64,000 nucleotides of DNA from the NCBI GenBank assembly GCA_029260395.1, contig JAJDDJ010000008.1:43623-107622 (forward strand), given 5' to 3'. This document shows positions 43,304 through 51,436 of the stretch, piece after piece. A model generated the notes under the pieces. The model did not search any database and was not told where the DNA came from. It was given only the letters and a program-made list of their open reading frames with translations. The stretch's first letter is position 1. Each line of letters begins with the position of its first letter. The position numbers were made by a program, and so were the translations under genes. This DNA is from Phycisphaerales bacterium (GTDB lineage: Bacteria > Planctomycetota > Phycisphaerae > Phycisphaerales > UBA1924).

Positions 43304-44890
43304 TCAGCCGCCTGCAGTGCTGGCCTGACGCGGCGGGCCACGGCGCTGGGGCACGACCTCGCCGTCGTCGTCCACGTCATAGCCCGCTGCAATGAGCTCT
43401 TCGTTCGACCAAGCGCGCGCGTTGATCTCGGCAGGCGCCGGCTCGCGTGTGAGCACCAGGGCGCCTTCTTGCAGGCCGGAGGTGATCTCGGCAAGCACAT
43501 CGGACCTGCGGCCGAGGCCCACGGGCTGGCGGCGGTAGCTCGAACCATCGGGCACGTAGACAAAGCGGACGGGGCCGTCGTTGAACACGCTTTGTACCGG
43601 GACGGTCAGCGCGTCCTCGATGGTGCCCATCGTGATGATGGCTTCGGCGCGCATCGAGGGCTTGAGCACGCCCTGGCCCTGGGTGGGATCGAGCGCGATA
43701 CGAACGGTGTATTCCCTGCGGTTGGGGTCGCGCCAGCCGCCGCCCTCGGCGAGCACGCCGATCGAGGCGACCTGGCCGGCAAACGTGCTGCCGCCCGCGG
43801 CATCGATCTTAACGGCCGTCTTGAGCCCTGGCCTGATGCGGCCAGCGAGGCTCTCGTGGACGCGGACCGCGGCGATCATTTCGGAGGTGTCGGGCAGGAC
43901 CATCAGGAGATCGTTGGGCCGAACATTGGAGCCGATCTGGAGCGGGCCCTCGTTGCCGCCCCAGCGGTTATTCTGCTGCATGCTGGTGGCGAACACGACC
44001 ATGCCAGCGGAGGGCGCGATGATGGTCGCGTACTCGAGCTGCTCTTGAAGCTTGGCGAGCTTGGACGCGCGGAGCTCGAAGGTGCGCTGGCGGTTGTCGA
44101 GCGTGGAACGCTTGGACGAGAGGTTGATCTCGTTCTGCGTGATGATGCGGTCGAGCTCGGCCCTAGCTTCTTCGACCTCGTTGAGCTTGCTCTTCTCGTC
44201 GCGCGGGTGCTGGTAGGTCTCATAGACGAGCTTGTCGAGGCGTGCGGTCTCGAGCTTGGCCTGCGCGTCGATGAACGCGATCTCGTCGAGGTCACGCTCG
44301 TTCTGGCTGACGAAGCCCTCGGTGAGGAGCTCTTCGCTGCGCTCGAAGCGGTCGCGGAGGCGCTTGAGCTGGCGCTGGGCCTGCTCGATGGAGAGAGTGA
44401 GGTTCTGGCGTTGCTTGACCACGTCGCCGTCGCGCCACTGCTGGAGCGCGAGTTCGGCGATGTCGAGGCGCATCTGCCCGGCTCGCAGCCGAGAGTCGTT
44501 CTCGCTGATCTGGATCTTTTCAGCGTTGACAGCGGCTTCTACATCAGCGCGAGAAGACTCAACGCGGACCAGCTCTTCGTCGATCTGGTCCTGAATACTG
44601 GCGGTGTTGAGCTTCACCAGCACGTCGCCCTTGTTCACGAGCGTGCCCTCGTCGACAACCTCGACGATGGTGGACTGGGTTTCGAGCTTGGAGCGGATCT
44701 CGATCTGTTCTTTGGCTTCAAGTTCACCCGTGGCATTGGTGGTCATCTCGAAGCCGGTGCGGTGGGCTGGGGCCAGGTCGCTCGACCTAGATTCACTCGA
44801 GCCCGAGTCCCACGGCTTGATCACCACCGCTGCCCCGGCCAAGGCGACCAAGGCTGCGATACCGATCGACACGCTCAACAGACGTTTCAT
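43304..44890 (-). CDS. Membrane fusion protein, HlyD/RND-adaptor type
   Basis: A 528-residue protein with an N-terminal membrane helix (SVSIGIAALVALAGAAVVI) and lipoyl-type halves (LVNKGDVLVKLNTASI; YATIIAPSAGMVVFATS). A long coiled-coil of ~200 residues between them has Lys/Glu/Leu heptads (QRQNLTLSIEQAQRQLKRLRDRF onward). A beta-barrel with AVRVHESLAGRIRPGLKTAVKI follows. The C-terminus ends in a Pro/Arg-rich stretch. Such proteins serve ABC or RND exporters, but no pump or permease gene is adjacent here, so this is an orphan adaptor. Confidence 0.85.
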   Translation of the reverse strand: MKRLLSVSIGIAALVALAGAAVVIKPWDSGSSESRSSDLAPAHRTGFEMTTNATGELEAKEQIEIRSKLETQSTIVEVVDEGTLVNKGDVLVKLNTASIQDQIDEELVRVESSRADVEAAVNAEKIQISENDSRLRAGQMRLDIAELALQQWRDGDVVKQRQNLTLSIEQAQRQLKRLRDRFERSEELLTEGFVSQNERDLDEIAFIDAQAKLETARLDKLVYETYQHPRDEKSKLNEVEEARAELDRIITQNEINLSSKRSTLDNRQRTFELRASKLAKLQEQLEYATIIAPSAGMVVFATSMQQNNRWGGNEGPLQIGSNVRPNDLLMVLPDTSEMIAAVRVHESLAGRIRPGLKTAVKIDAAGGSTFAGQVASIGVLAEGGGWRDPNRREYTVRIALDPTQGQGVLKPSMRAEAIITMGTIEDALTVPVQSVFNDGPVRFVYVPDGSSYRRQPVGLGRRSDVLAEITSGLQEGALVLTREPAPAEINARAWSNEELIAAGYDVDDDGEVVPQRRGPPRQASTAGG

Positions 44891-45097
44891 GCCTAACCCT
44901 TCGGGGAAACGGAGCTTCTGGACTCACGGAATCGGCCTCAGACACAGCTAAGTGGGGCCTTTGCCCTACACCCGGGTCCTCTGGTTTCTTCCTGTTTGGT
45001 ACCGCTGTGTGGCTTGCTGGCTGCGGCGCGAGGCTCATGGTAGAAGACGCGGGGTGGTTCCAGGCGCAGAATCCGCGAACAAGGAGCATTGCACGCT

Positions 45098-45823
45098 ATG
45101 ACCAGACGGCTCGACGGATTCAGGCAGGCAGGCAGCGGCCTCGATGTGCTCATCGCGGTGGCGTCGGAGGTCGAGTGGAGGGCCATCGCTGCGGGCTTTG
45201 CGGGACCGGGCGAGGCCTCCGCGGCTGTTCCGGCTCTGTGGACGCTGGCAAGGCTGAATGATCGGACGTCGGGGGTCTTGACGGGGGTGAGCAAATCGAA
45301 CGCTGCGGGCGGGCTTGCGAGGGTGCTGGACCGGAACCAGCACTCGCTAGTGGTGAGCCTTGGTATCGCGGGTGCTCTGCCCGGGATAGGTGGGGCTGGG
45401 CCCGTCCCGATCGGCTCTGTGGTGGCGGGCTCCGCGAGCTTGTTCGCCGATGAAGGCATGGAGAGCCGAGACGGCTGGACGACCATGGCCGAGCTCGGTT
45501 TCCCGGTGCTTGGGGGCGAGGACGCGATCGAAGCCGACCCCATCGCGCTGGCAGCGGTAAGCGATCTAGCCGACGTCCAGGGAACCATCGCGACAGTGAG
45601 CATCTGTTCGGGCAGCGATGCGAGGGCAGCTCAGATTGCCAGGCGGACAATGGCCATCGCTGAAGCGATGGAGGGAGCAGCGGCGGGACTGGTGAGCCAG
45701 CGGCTGGGCGTGAGGTTCCTGGAACTGCGGGTCATCAGCAACCTGACCGGCGACCGCGACCGCCAGCGGTGGTCGATCTCCGAGGCGCTCCTGGGGCTGA
45801 CGAAGCTGGCACGCGAGCTATGA
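45098..45823 (+). CDS. mqnB: Futalosine hydrolase (menaquinone biosynthesis)
   Basis: A 241-residue nucleoside-phosphorylase-fold protein with LVVSLGIAGALPG and, near the C-terminus, AMEGAAAGLVSQRLGVRFLELRVISNLTGDRD, which matches MqnB more closely than MTA/SAH nucleosidase. MqnB splits futalosine into dehypoxanthine futalosine and hypoxanthine. Start ATG 45098 has AAGGAG 11 bases upstream; TTG 45089 would be too close to it. No other mqn gene is in the window. MTA/SAH nucleosidase is the main alternative. Confidence 0.75.
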   Translation: MTRRLDGFRQAGSGLDVLIAVASEVEWRAIAAGFAGPGEASAAVPALWTLARLNDRTSGVLTGVSKSNAAGGLARVLDRNQHSLVVSLGIAGALPGIGGAGPVPIGSVVAGSASLFADEGMESRDGWTTMAELGFPVLGGEDAIEADPIALAAVSDLADVQGTIATVSICSGSDARAAQIARRTMAIAEAMEGAAAGLVSQRLGVRFLELRVISNLTGDRDRQRWSISEALLGLTKLAREL

Positions 45824-46004
45824 GGGTGGTTGGTATCCGATAGGTCGCTCTCCAGTTCTCGGTCGTGGGGGGCGCGTTGGGTCGGCTGGCGAGGCGGTGT
45901 GTTGGCCCGCGAGCGCGGGTTGTGCTGATGGGGCGGTGTAGCGGGGTCGATGGTCCAAGCACTCGGGTTGCCGCAAGCGAGGTACGCCCCGGGCGGGAGT
46001 GCGC

Positions 46005-47318
46005 ATGGGCCGATCATCGAAGCAGCCATCCAGTGGTTCCGCAGACAGTTCCGGGTCCAAGCCCGGTTGGCGCAGCGGATTTGGTCTCGCTGCTTTAAGC
46101 AACAAGATGAGCGGTGCCCACGCCAAGGCTCTTGCGCAGGAAGCCAGCAAGGCGGCGCGCAAGTCGCCCTGGTCACCGATCGCGGTGGACTTTGGCGAGG
46201 CCGAACTCAAGGTGCTGCAAATCACGCCGGGCCAGAAGCCCTCGCTTGTGGCTGCGGCCACGGTGGTGACACCCGACGAGCTGCGCGATGACATCCACGG
46301 CAGACTCGACTACCAGTTCGAGGAGCTCGCGCGGGTCGTGCGTACGGGCGGTTTCAAGGGCAAGCGCGCGGTGTGCGCGATCCCCGCGTCGCAGACTTTC
46401 TGCAAGCATTTGCAGCTGGGCCGAGCGGCCGAGAGCGAGCGCGACGCGGTGGTCGAGCAATTGCTCGGCGTCGAACTGGGGCGCGATCCGCAGACGCTGG
46501 TGTACCGGTGGTACCCGGTGGTCGGGACGATCGGGGCTGCGGCGAGTCGGAATGAAGCAGTCGTGATGGCCGCGTGCAGGGGGCTTGTCGGCAAGCTGAT
46601 GGGCGGGCTTCGCCTCGCCAAGCTGGACCCGGTGGGCATCCACAACGAGTGGACCGCTGAGCTGCGGGCGTTCGACCGCTTGCACAGGCGCGAAGAGGAC
46701 AAGAAAACAGCAACGCTCTACCTGGATGTGGGCAACGGCGGCTGCCGGGTGAGCGTGGCGCACGGGAACGACCTGGTGTTTGCGCGCTCGCTTGAGGTAG
46801 GTGGCCGGCTGTTCGACGAGGGCTACGCGTCGCACTACGGGCTGGACGCGCTGGCGGGCCGGGTCGAGCGGCTTCGGCGGATCAGGCCCATCGCGGTGCA
46901 CCCATCGGGCGTGCCGGTGGGCGCTGGCGCGGGCACCGAGGGCGGGACTGACCGCAGGGTCGGGGCATCGCCCCGAGGCTTGACCGGCGCGGTGGACCTG
47001 CAGGCCCCCGAGATTGATGAAGGCCTCGCGGACTCGTACAGCATTCTCGCAGACGAGGTGTCGATGTGCGTGCGCTACCACGAGGCGCTGTTCGGTCCGA
47101 GGCGGCTGCACGGGGCGGTGATATTTGGCGGCGAGGCGCGGGACGGCGCGCTGTGCCAGCGGCTGGCCCGGGCGCTGCGTGTGCCCACGCAGGTCGCCAA
47201 CCCGTTCACGGTGATTGATTGCCCGAAGACCGCGAAGGTAAGCGGGCTCGATCTGGGCGAATCGCAATCAGGCTGGGTACTTGCACTGGGGCTCTGTGAG
47301 AGCCCGACGGAGCTTTGA
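46005..47318 (+). CDS. pilM: Type IV pilus/type II secretion assembly protein PilM-like
   Basis: A 437-residue actin-like ATPase-fold protein. The core begins SPWSPIAVDFGEAELKVLQITPG and continues with KRAVCAIPASQTFCKHL, ATLYLDVGNGGCRVSVAHGNDLVFARSLEVGG and HGAVIFGGEARDGALC, the repeating beta-strand and phosphate-loop pattern of PilM. The start is ATG 46005 with GGGAG five bases before it; ATG 46107 would shorten the N-terminus by 34 residues. An extra Gly-rich loop (PVGAGAGTEGGTDRR) is present. PilM sits on the cytoplasmic face and binds the N-terminus of PilN. It starts a five-gene cluster. Confidence 0.82.
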   Translation: MGRSSKQPSSGSADSSGSKPGWRSGFGLAALSNKMSGAHAKALAQEASKAARKSPWSPIAVDFGEAELKVLQITPGQKPSLVAAATVVTPDELRDDIHGRLDYQFEELARVVRTGGFKGKRAVCAIPASQTFCKHLQLGRAAESERDAVVEQLLGVELGRDPQTLVYRWYPVVGTIGAAASRNEAVVMAACRGLVGKLMGGLRLAKLDPVGIHNEWTAELRAFDRLHRREEDKKTATLYLDVGNGGCRVSVAHGNDLVFARSLEVGGRLFDEGYASHYGLDALAGRVERLRRIRPIAVHPSGVPVGAGAGTEGGTDRRVGASPRGLTGAVDLQAPEIDEGLADSYSILADEVSMCVRYHEALFGPRRLHGAVIFGGEARDGALCQRLARALRVPTQVANPFTVIDCPKTAKVSGLDLGESQSGWVLALGLCESPTEL

Positions 47319-47321
47319 GCG

Positions 47322-48074
47322 ATGGCTATGAATCCACTCGGCAGGCCGGACGCGGCGGGCTTCTTGCCCAAGGAATACGTGGAGCGCCGAACCGAGGCGA
47401 AGTTCTACATCATCGTGTTCTTGCTGTTCATCGTCGTGATGGCCGGGGTCGCGGGCGCGTTCCTCGTCACGCAGCGGCGCTGGAGCGAGGTTCGCCAGGC
47501 GCAGGCCGGCATCCACGATGTGTTTGAGGAAGAACAGGTCAAGCTCGAGCAGCTTCGCGCTCTGGAAGGCCAGCGATCGGACATGCTCGAGAAAGCACGA
47601 GTGACATCCGCACTGCTCGAGCCGATCCCTCGTTCGGTGCTGATGGCCGAGCTGGTGAGCCGGCTGCCCGACAACGTGACCCTGTTCACGGTGTCGCTGG
47701 AGTCCGAGCGCGTGCGAGAGGTGCCGGTGGCTCCGAGAGCTGGCACGGCCCCGCAGACGGGCACGCTCACGGGTGGGACCAAGCCCCAGGACAAGCCTGT
47801 GGTTCAGGTTCCTAAGTTCAAGTACCTCTTGACCATCGACGGCGTTTCATCGGACAACAAGCTGGTGGCTGATTACCTGGAATCGCTGCACTCCTCGCCA
47901 TTGTTCGCGCACGTGGAGCTGGAGCACATCGAGACGAAGATGATCAGCAGCGAAGCGTACCGGGGCTTTCGCATGACGGCGGAGCTCAAGGAAGACGCCG
48001 ATGCGAGGGCAGTGGCAGAGGCACAAGAGGTGGAGCGCGACGTGATCGTGCAGGCTTCAGGCGAGGAGGGCTGA
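47322..48074 (+). CDS. pilN: PilN-like type IV pilus assembly protein
   Basis: A 250-residue bitopic protein. A short cytoplasmic tail with PDAAGFLPKEYVERRTEAK is followed by one membrane helix (FYIIVFLLFIVVMAGVAGAFLV), a coiled-coil (QAGIHDVFEEEQVKLEQLRALEGQRSDMLE) and a ferredoxin-like domain with LLEPIPRSVLMAELVSRLPDNVTLFTVSL, the PilN signature region. It bridges PilM and PilO. It starts 3 bases after the pilM stop; an ATG at 47328 is an alternative start. Confidence 0.8.
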   Translation: MAMNPLGRPDAAGFLPKEYVERRTEAKFYIIVFLLFIVVMAGVAGAFLVTQRRWSEVRQAQAGIHDVFEEEQVKLEQLRALEGQRSDMLEKARVTSALLEPIPRSVLMAELVSRLPDNVTLFTVSLESERVREVPVAPRAGTAPQTGTLTGGTKPQDKPVVQVPKFKYLLTIDGVSSDNKLVADYLESLHSSPLFAHVELEHIETKMISSEAYRGFRMTAELKEDADARAVAEAQEVERDVIVQASGEEG

Positions 48075-48077
48075 GCG

Positions 48078-48611
48078 ATGAGACTGCGTGAACTGGCGAT
48101 GCTGGTGCTGTTGCTGCTGATCCCGGTGGCGGCGTACTTCCTGGTGTTCGTGCCGCAGAATACGGCGATCGACCAGGCGCAGAACGAGATCCGTCACAAG
48201 CAGGAGCAGCTCGACGTGCTCCAGCAGGAGACGGCTCGCAACACGAGCCTGGCCGTGGCCAACGAGAAAATCGCGGCGCAAATCGCCGAGATTGAGGACC
48301 GTTTGCCCAGCGGCAAGGAAGTCGACCGGGTGGTCCGGCAGGTATCGAAGCTGGCCGTGCAAGCGGGGCTCGCTTCGCCCTCGGTCAAGAGCGGTAAGCC
48401 GATCGAGGCGGCGCTGTACATGGAGCAGCCCTTGGAGATGAAGACCTCGGGCAACTTCAACGGGCTGTACACCTTCCTGCAATCGCTCGAGCGGATGCCC
48501 CGGGTGACGCGCATCCCAGAGATGTCGATCCGTCGGAGGCCGACCGAGGATGGTCAAGTGGATGTGAGCTTTACGCTGAGCATCTTCTTTCAGGAGGAGC
48601 CGGGAGCATGA
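48078..48611 (+). CDS. pilO: PilO-like type IV pilus assembly protein
   Basis: A 177-residue bitopic protein with one helix (LAMLVLLLLIPVAAYFLVFV), a coiled-coil (IDQAQNEIRHKQEQLDVLQQET, then EKIAAQIAEIEDRLPSGKEVDRVVRQV) and a ferredoxin-like C-terminal domain with GNFNGLYTFLQSLERMPRVTRIPEMSI, the region typical of PilO. It pairs with PilN in the inner-membrane alignment complex. GGAGG lies 9 bases before the ATG. Its stop overlaps the next start by 4 bases. Confidence 0.82.
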   Translation: MRLRELAMLVLLLLIPVAAYFLVFVPQNTAIDQAQNEIRHKQEQLDVLQQETARNTSLAVANEKIAAQIAEIEDRLPSGKEVDRVVRQVSKLAVQAGLASPSVKSGKPIEAALYMEQPLEMKTSGNFNGLYTFLQSLERMPRVTRIPEMSIRRRPTEDGQVDVSFTLSIFFQEEPGA

Positions 48612-49276
48612 GCAACGGATCAAACGACACGAGCATGGACATGACCGAGTCGCAAGCGGGCGCGCCGCTGCTGAGTGACTTCGGTGCCGCCGAGGAAATG
48701 AGCACGAACTCGGGCCGGAGCAACAAGACGCGGCGTGTGGGCGTGGCGGCGCTGATCATCGTCGGCGCTGCGGGCGGCATCTTTGTGATGCGCCAGGTCG
48801 GGTTGGGCGCGGCATCGGTGATCGCGTCGATCGTCGTGGACTACGACCCCAACGAGTTCACCAAGGGTCCGGGCGATCCAGCGGTGCTCGATGAACTGGT
48901 CCGCAGCCGGGTGGCCATCCAGGTGCCCGCCGAAGTCATCGACCAGGACCCGTTTGTGCTCGAGGGGGCATCGGCAGCGGTCGATCCGGTCAAACAGCCA
49001 GCGGTACCGCAGCTCAGCGCTGAGGAGCGGGCCAGGCAACTGCTCGCTCAGAAGATCAAGGACGCGACCGGACAGGTCGCGGTGCAGAGCGTGATGGGCG
49101 GGCCGATCCCGCTTGCACGGATCAACGGGACGATCTACCGCCTCGGCGACACGCTGCTAGACGTGCTGAAGATCGAGGCGATCGAGGGCCGCGAGGTGAC
49201 TATCCGTGGTGGCGACAAGCTGTACGGGTTCTCGATGGGCGAGCCCGGCGTGCAGTGGACTCGCGACGCGAAGTAA
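48608..49276 (+). CDS. PilP/GspC-like bitopic secretion protein
   Basis: A 222-residue protein: a ~45-residue cytoplasmic tail, one helix (RVGVAALIIVGAAGGIFVM), a Pro/Ala-rich linker and a small C-terminal domain (VQSVMGGPIPLARINGTIYRLGDTL, then EAIEGREVTIRGGDKLYGFSM). This matches the plan of GspC or PilP homology-region domains, which contact the secretin, and position four in a pilMNOxB cluster supports it. The resemblance is in layout, not in a strong signature. ATGA overlaps the pilO stop (48608-48611). Confidence 0.65.
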   Translation: MSNGSNDTSMDMTESQAGAPLLSDFGAAEEMSTNSGRSNKTRRVGVAALIIVGAAGGIFVMRQVGLGAASVIASIVVDYDPNEFTKGPGDPAVLDELVRSRVAIQVPAEVIDQDPFVLEGASAAVDPVKQPAVPQLSAEERARQLLAQKIKDATGQVAVQSVMGGPIPLARINGTIYRLGDTLLDVLKIEAIEGREVTIRGGDKLYGFSMGEPGVQWTRDAK

Positions 49277-49287
49277 GGAGTGTGCCG

Positions 49288-51249
49288 GTGGCTCGCGACG
49301 GCATCGATGACATTCTGAACGAGTTGGGCCTTGACAGCGAGTCGCTGAACGAGCTGTCCAAGCCGCGCGCGCCGAGGCTTCCCGAAGGCCAAAAAGGCAA
49401 GGAGCAGTCGCCGCACCGCGCCGACTCCGTGCCGCTGCCGGCGGCTCCATCGAGCCAGGGAACGATCAAGAGCACGGGCGATGCCAAGCGTCGGGAGGCG
49501 CTGCAGTCCATCTACGTGCCCGAAGAGTCCGAAGCTGGAGATGCCGCAGGAATCGGCGAGATGCTGCTGGCCAGCGGTGCGGTCAGCGGCGAGCAACTCG
49601 CGCTGGCCGAGAAGGTGGTCCAGCAGACGCCGGGCTCGTCGCTCGCGATGGTCCTGCTTGAGCAGGGTGCCGACGAAGAAGAGGTTCTCCGGGTAACCGC
49701 CGAGCAGGCCGGCGTGCCGTTCGAACGGATCGAATTCGAGATCGAGCCCACGGAAGCGATCGACGGCACGCTGTTGCAACGGCTCACGCTGGATTACTGC
49801 AAGGCACAGCAGCTCCTCCCGCTTCGGCGCGAGGGAGCGAGAGCGGTGATCGGCGCGCTGAGGGCCGAGGATGTGTTCCTGGCCGACGATGTGAAGCGAC
49901 GCCTCGGCGTGGCATCGGTCAAGCTAGTGCAGATCACGCCCGGGGATCTGAAACGGGCGCTGGATGCACTCGGCGGCGAGGATTCATCGGAGATGGACAT
50001 CTCCGACCTGCTGAGCGATGTCAACGAAGGCGACGTCGAGGTCACGAAAAGCGAGTCTGACGAGGCAGTGGACCTCGAGGCGCAGGCCGGTGAGAGCCCG
50101 GTCATCCGGTATGTGAACTACATCATCCAGACGGCGGTGAAAGAGGGCGCGAGCGATATCCACATCGAGCCCGCCGAGAAGCGCATCAAGGTGCGGTTCC
50201 GGATCGACGGTGTGCTGTTCGAGATGATGAACCCGCCCGCTGGCATGTCCGCTGCAATCACGAGCCGGCTGAAGATCATGGCGAATCTGGACATCTCCGA
50301 GCGCCGCGTGCCGCAAGACGGCAGAATCCGCTGCACGGTCGCCGGGCGCAAGCTGGACCTTCGTGTGTCGACGCTGCCCACGCCATACGGCGAGAAGACG
50401 GTCATGCGTATCCTTGATACGCGGTCGATCAACGTGGAACTTGAGAAGCTCGGGTTTGATCCGCAGACCTACGAGCTGTGGACGAACCAGGTCAAGATGC
50501 CCCACGGCATCGTGCTCGTGACGGGCCCGACCGGATCGGGTAAGACGACCACGCTGTACGCTTCGCTGCGCCAGCTCGACAAGAACAAGCTAAACATCTC
50601 TACGGTGGAAGACCCCGTCGAGTACCACCTCGATGGCATCACGCAGACGCAGACGCACGAACGGATCGGGATGACGTTCGCCAAGGCGCTCAAGGCGCTG
50701 CTGCGTCAGGACCCAGATGTGATCATGATCGGTGAGATCCGCGACGAGGAGACCGCTCACACGGCGATCCAGGCGGCGCTGACGGGCCACCTCGTGCTGA
50801 GCACGCTGCACACGAACGATGCGCCCAGTTCGATCACTCGGCTTGTGAACATCGGTCTCGAGCCGTTCCTTGTTGGTGCTGCGGTCAACGCGGTGCTTGC
50901 CCAGCGGCTGGCGCGGCGGCTGTGCCCCGCGTGCAAGGTGCAGGAAGATCCATCGGGCGAGATGGCGGAGTTTCTCGAGATGCAGGGGCTATCGGGCTCC
51001 AAGCTGTGGGGCCCCAAGGGCTGCGACAAGTGCAGGAGCACCGGTTATGCCGGTCGTGTGGGCTTGTACGAGATTCTTTCGGTGGACGATCAACTCCGAG
51101 ACGTGGTGGCCCGTAACCCAAACGTCAGCGAGTTTCGTAGAATGTGCATAGACCGTGGCATGGTGACACTCCGCCAGGATGGGATGAAGAAGGTCATGGA
51201 GGGCCTGACCACGGTGCAAGAGGTGCTGCGGGTGGCCGACGCGGGCTAG
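49288..51249 (+). CDS. pilB: Type IV pilus extension/type II secretion ATPase PilB/GspE
   Basis: A 653-residue protein from GTG 49288 with AAGGAG seven bases upstream; earlier codons overlap the previous gene. The N-terminus has a GspE-N/MshEN-like region (LASGAVSGEQLALAEKVVQQ, GVPFERIEFEIEPTEAI). The ATPase core has VIRYVNYIIQTAVKEGASDIHIEP, Walker A GPTGSGKTTT near 412-419, the Asp box (STVEDPVEY), Walker B with RQDPDVIMIGEIRDEETA, and a four-Cys zinc site (CPAC, CDKC). It powers pilus or pseudopilus assembly. The GspF/PilC platform and secretin genes are not here. Confidence 0.93.
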   Translation: MARDGIDDILNELGLDSESLNELSKPRAPRLPEGQKGKEQSPHRADSVPLPAAPSSQGTIKSTGDAKRREALQSIYVPEESEAGDAAGIGEMLLASGAVSGEQLALAEKVVQQTPGSSLAMVLLEQGADEEEVLRVTAEQAGVPFERIEFEIEPTEAIDGTLLQRLTLDYCKAQQLLPLRREGARAVIGALRAEDVFLADDVKRRLGVASVKLVQITPGDLKRALDALGGEDSSEMDISDLLSDVNEGDVEVTKSESDEAVDLEAQAGESPVIRYVNYIIQTAVKEGASDIHIEPAEKRIKVRFRIDGVLFEMMNPPAGMSAAITSRLKIMANLDISERRVPQDGRIRCTVAGRKLDLRVSTLPTPYGEKTVMRILDTRSINVELEKLGFDPQTYELWTNQVKMPHGIVLVTGPTGSGKTTTLYASLRQLDKNKLNISTVEDPVEYHLDGITQTQTHERIGMTFAKALKALLRQDPDVIMIGEIRDEETAHTAIQAALTGHLVLSTLHTNDAPSSITRLVNIGLEPFLVGAAVNAVLAQRLARRLCPACKVQEDPSGEMAEFLEMQGLSGSKLWGPKGCDKCRSTGYAGRVGLYEILSVDDQLRDVVARNPNVSEFRRMCIDRGMVTLRQDGMKKVMEGLTTVQEVLRVADAG

Positions 51250-51378
51250 CTTGCCAACCACCTCGCGACAGCCCGATCCGCTGATTCCGGAGTTGCATTC
51301 GGGGTCTATCAGCGCGGCGGCGGGCGACAAGAACAGAATCCGATGCGGTGCCGTACGTCTTTGGAGCGACGGCGGCGA

Positions 51379-51399
51379 GGAACGGATGCCATCCGTTCC
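51379..51399. promoter_or_regulatory. Perfect 9-bp inverted repeat in the leader of the GH56-like gene
   Basis: GGAACGGAT (51379-51387), GCC, ATCCGTTCC (51391-51399). It lies 38 bases before the ATG at 51437 and 22 bases before its Shine-Dalgarno AAGGAGG. The short loop and perfect symmetry fit an operator or a leader hairpin. There is no T tract. Confidence 0.45.
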
Positions 51400-51436
51400 G
51401 ATGGTTGGTATGGTCGTTACAAGGAGGCAGCGAGTC

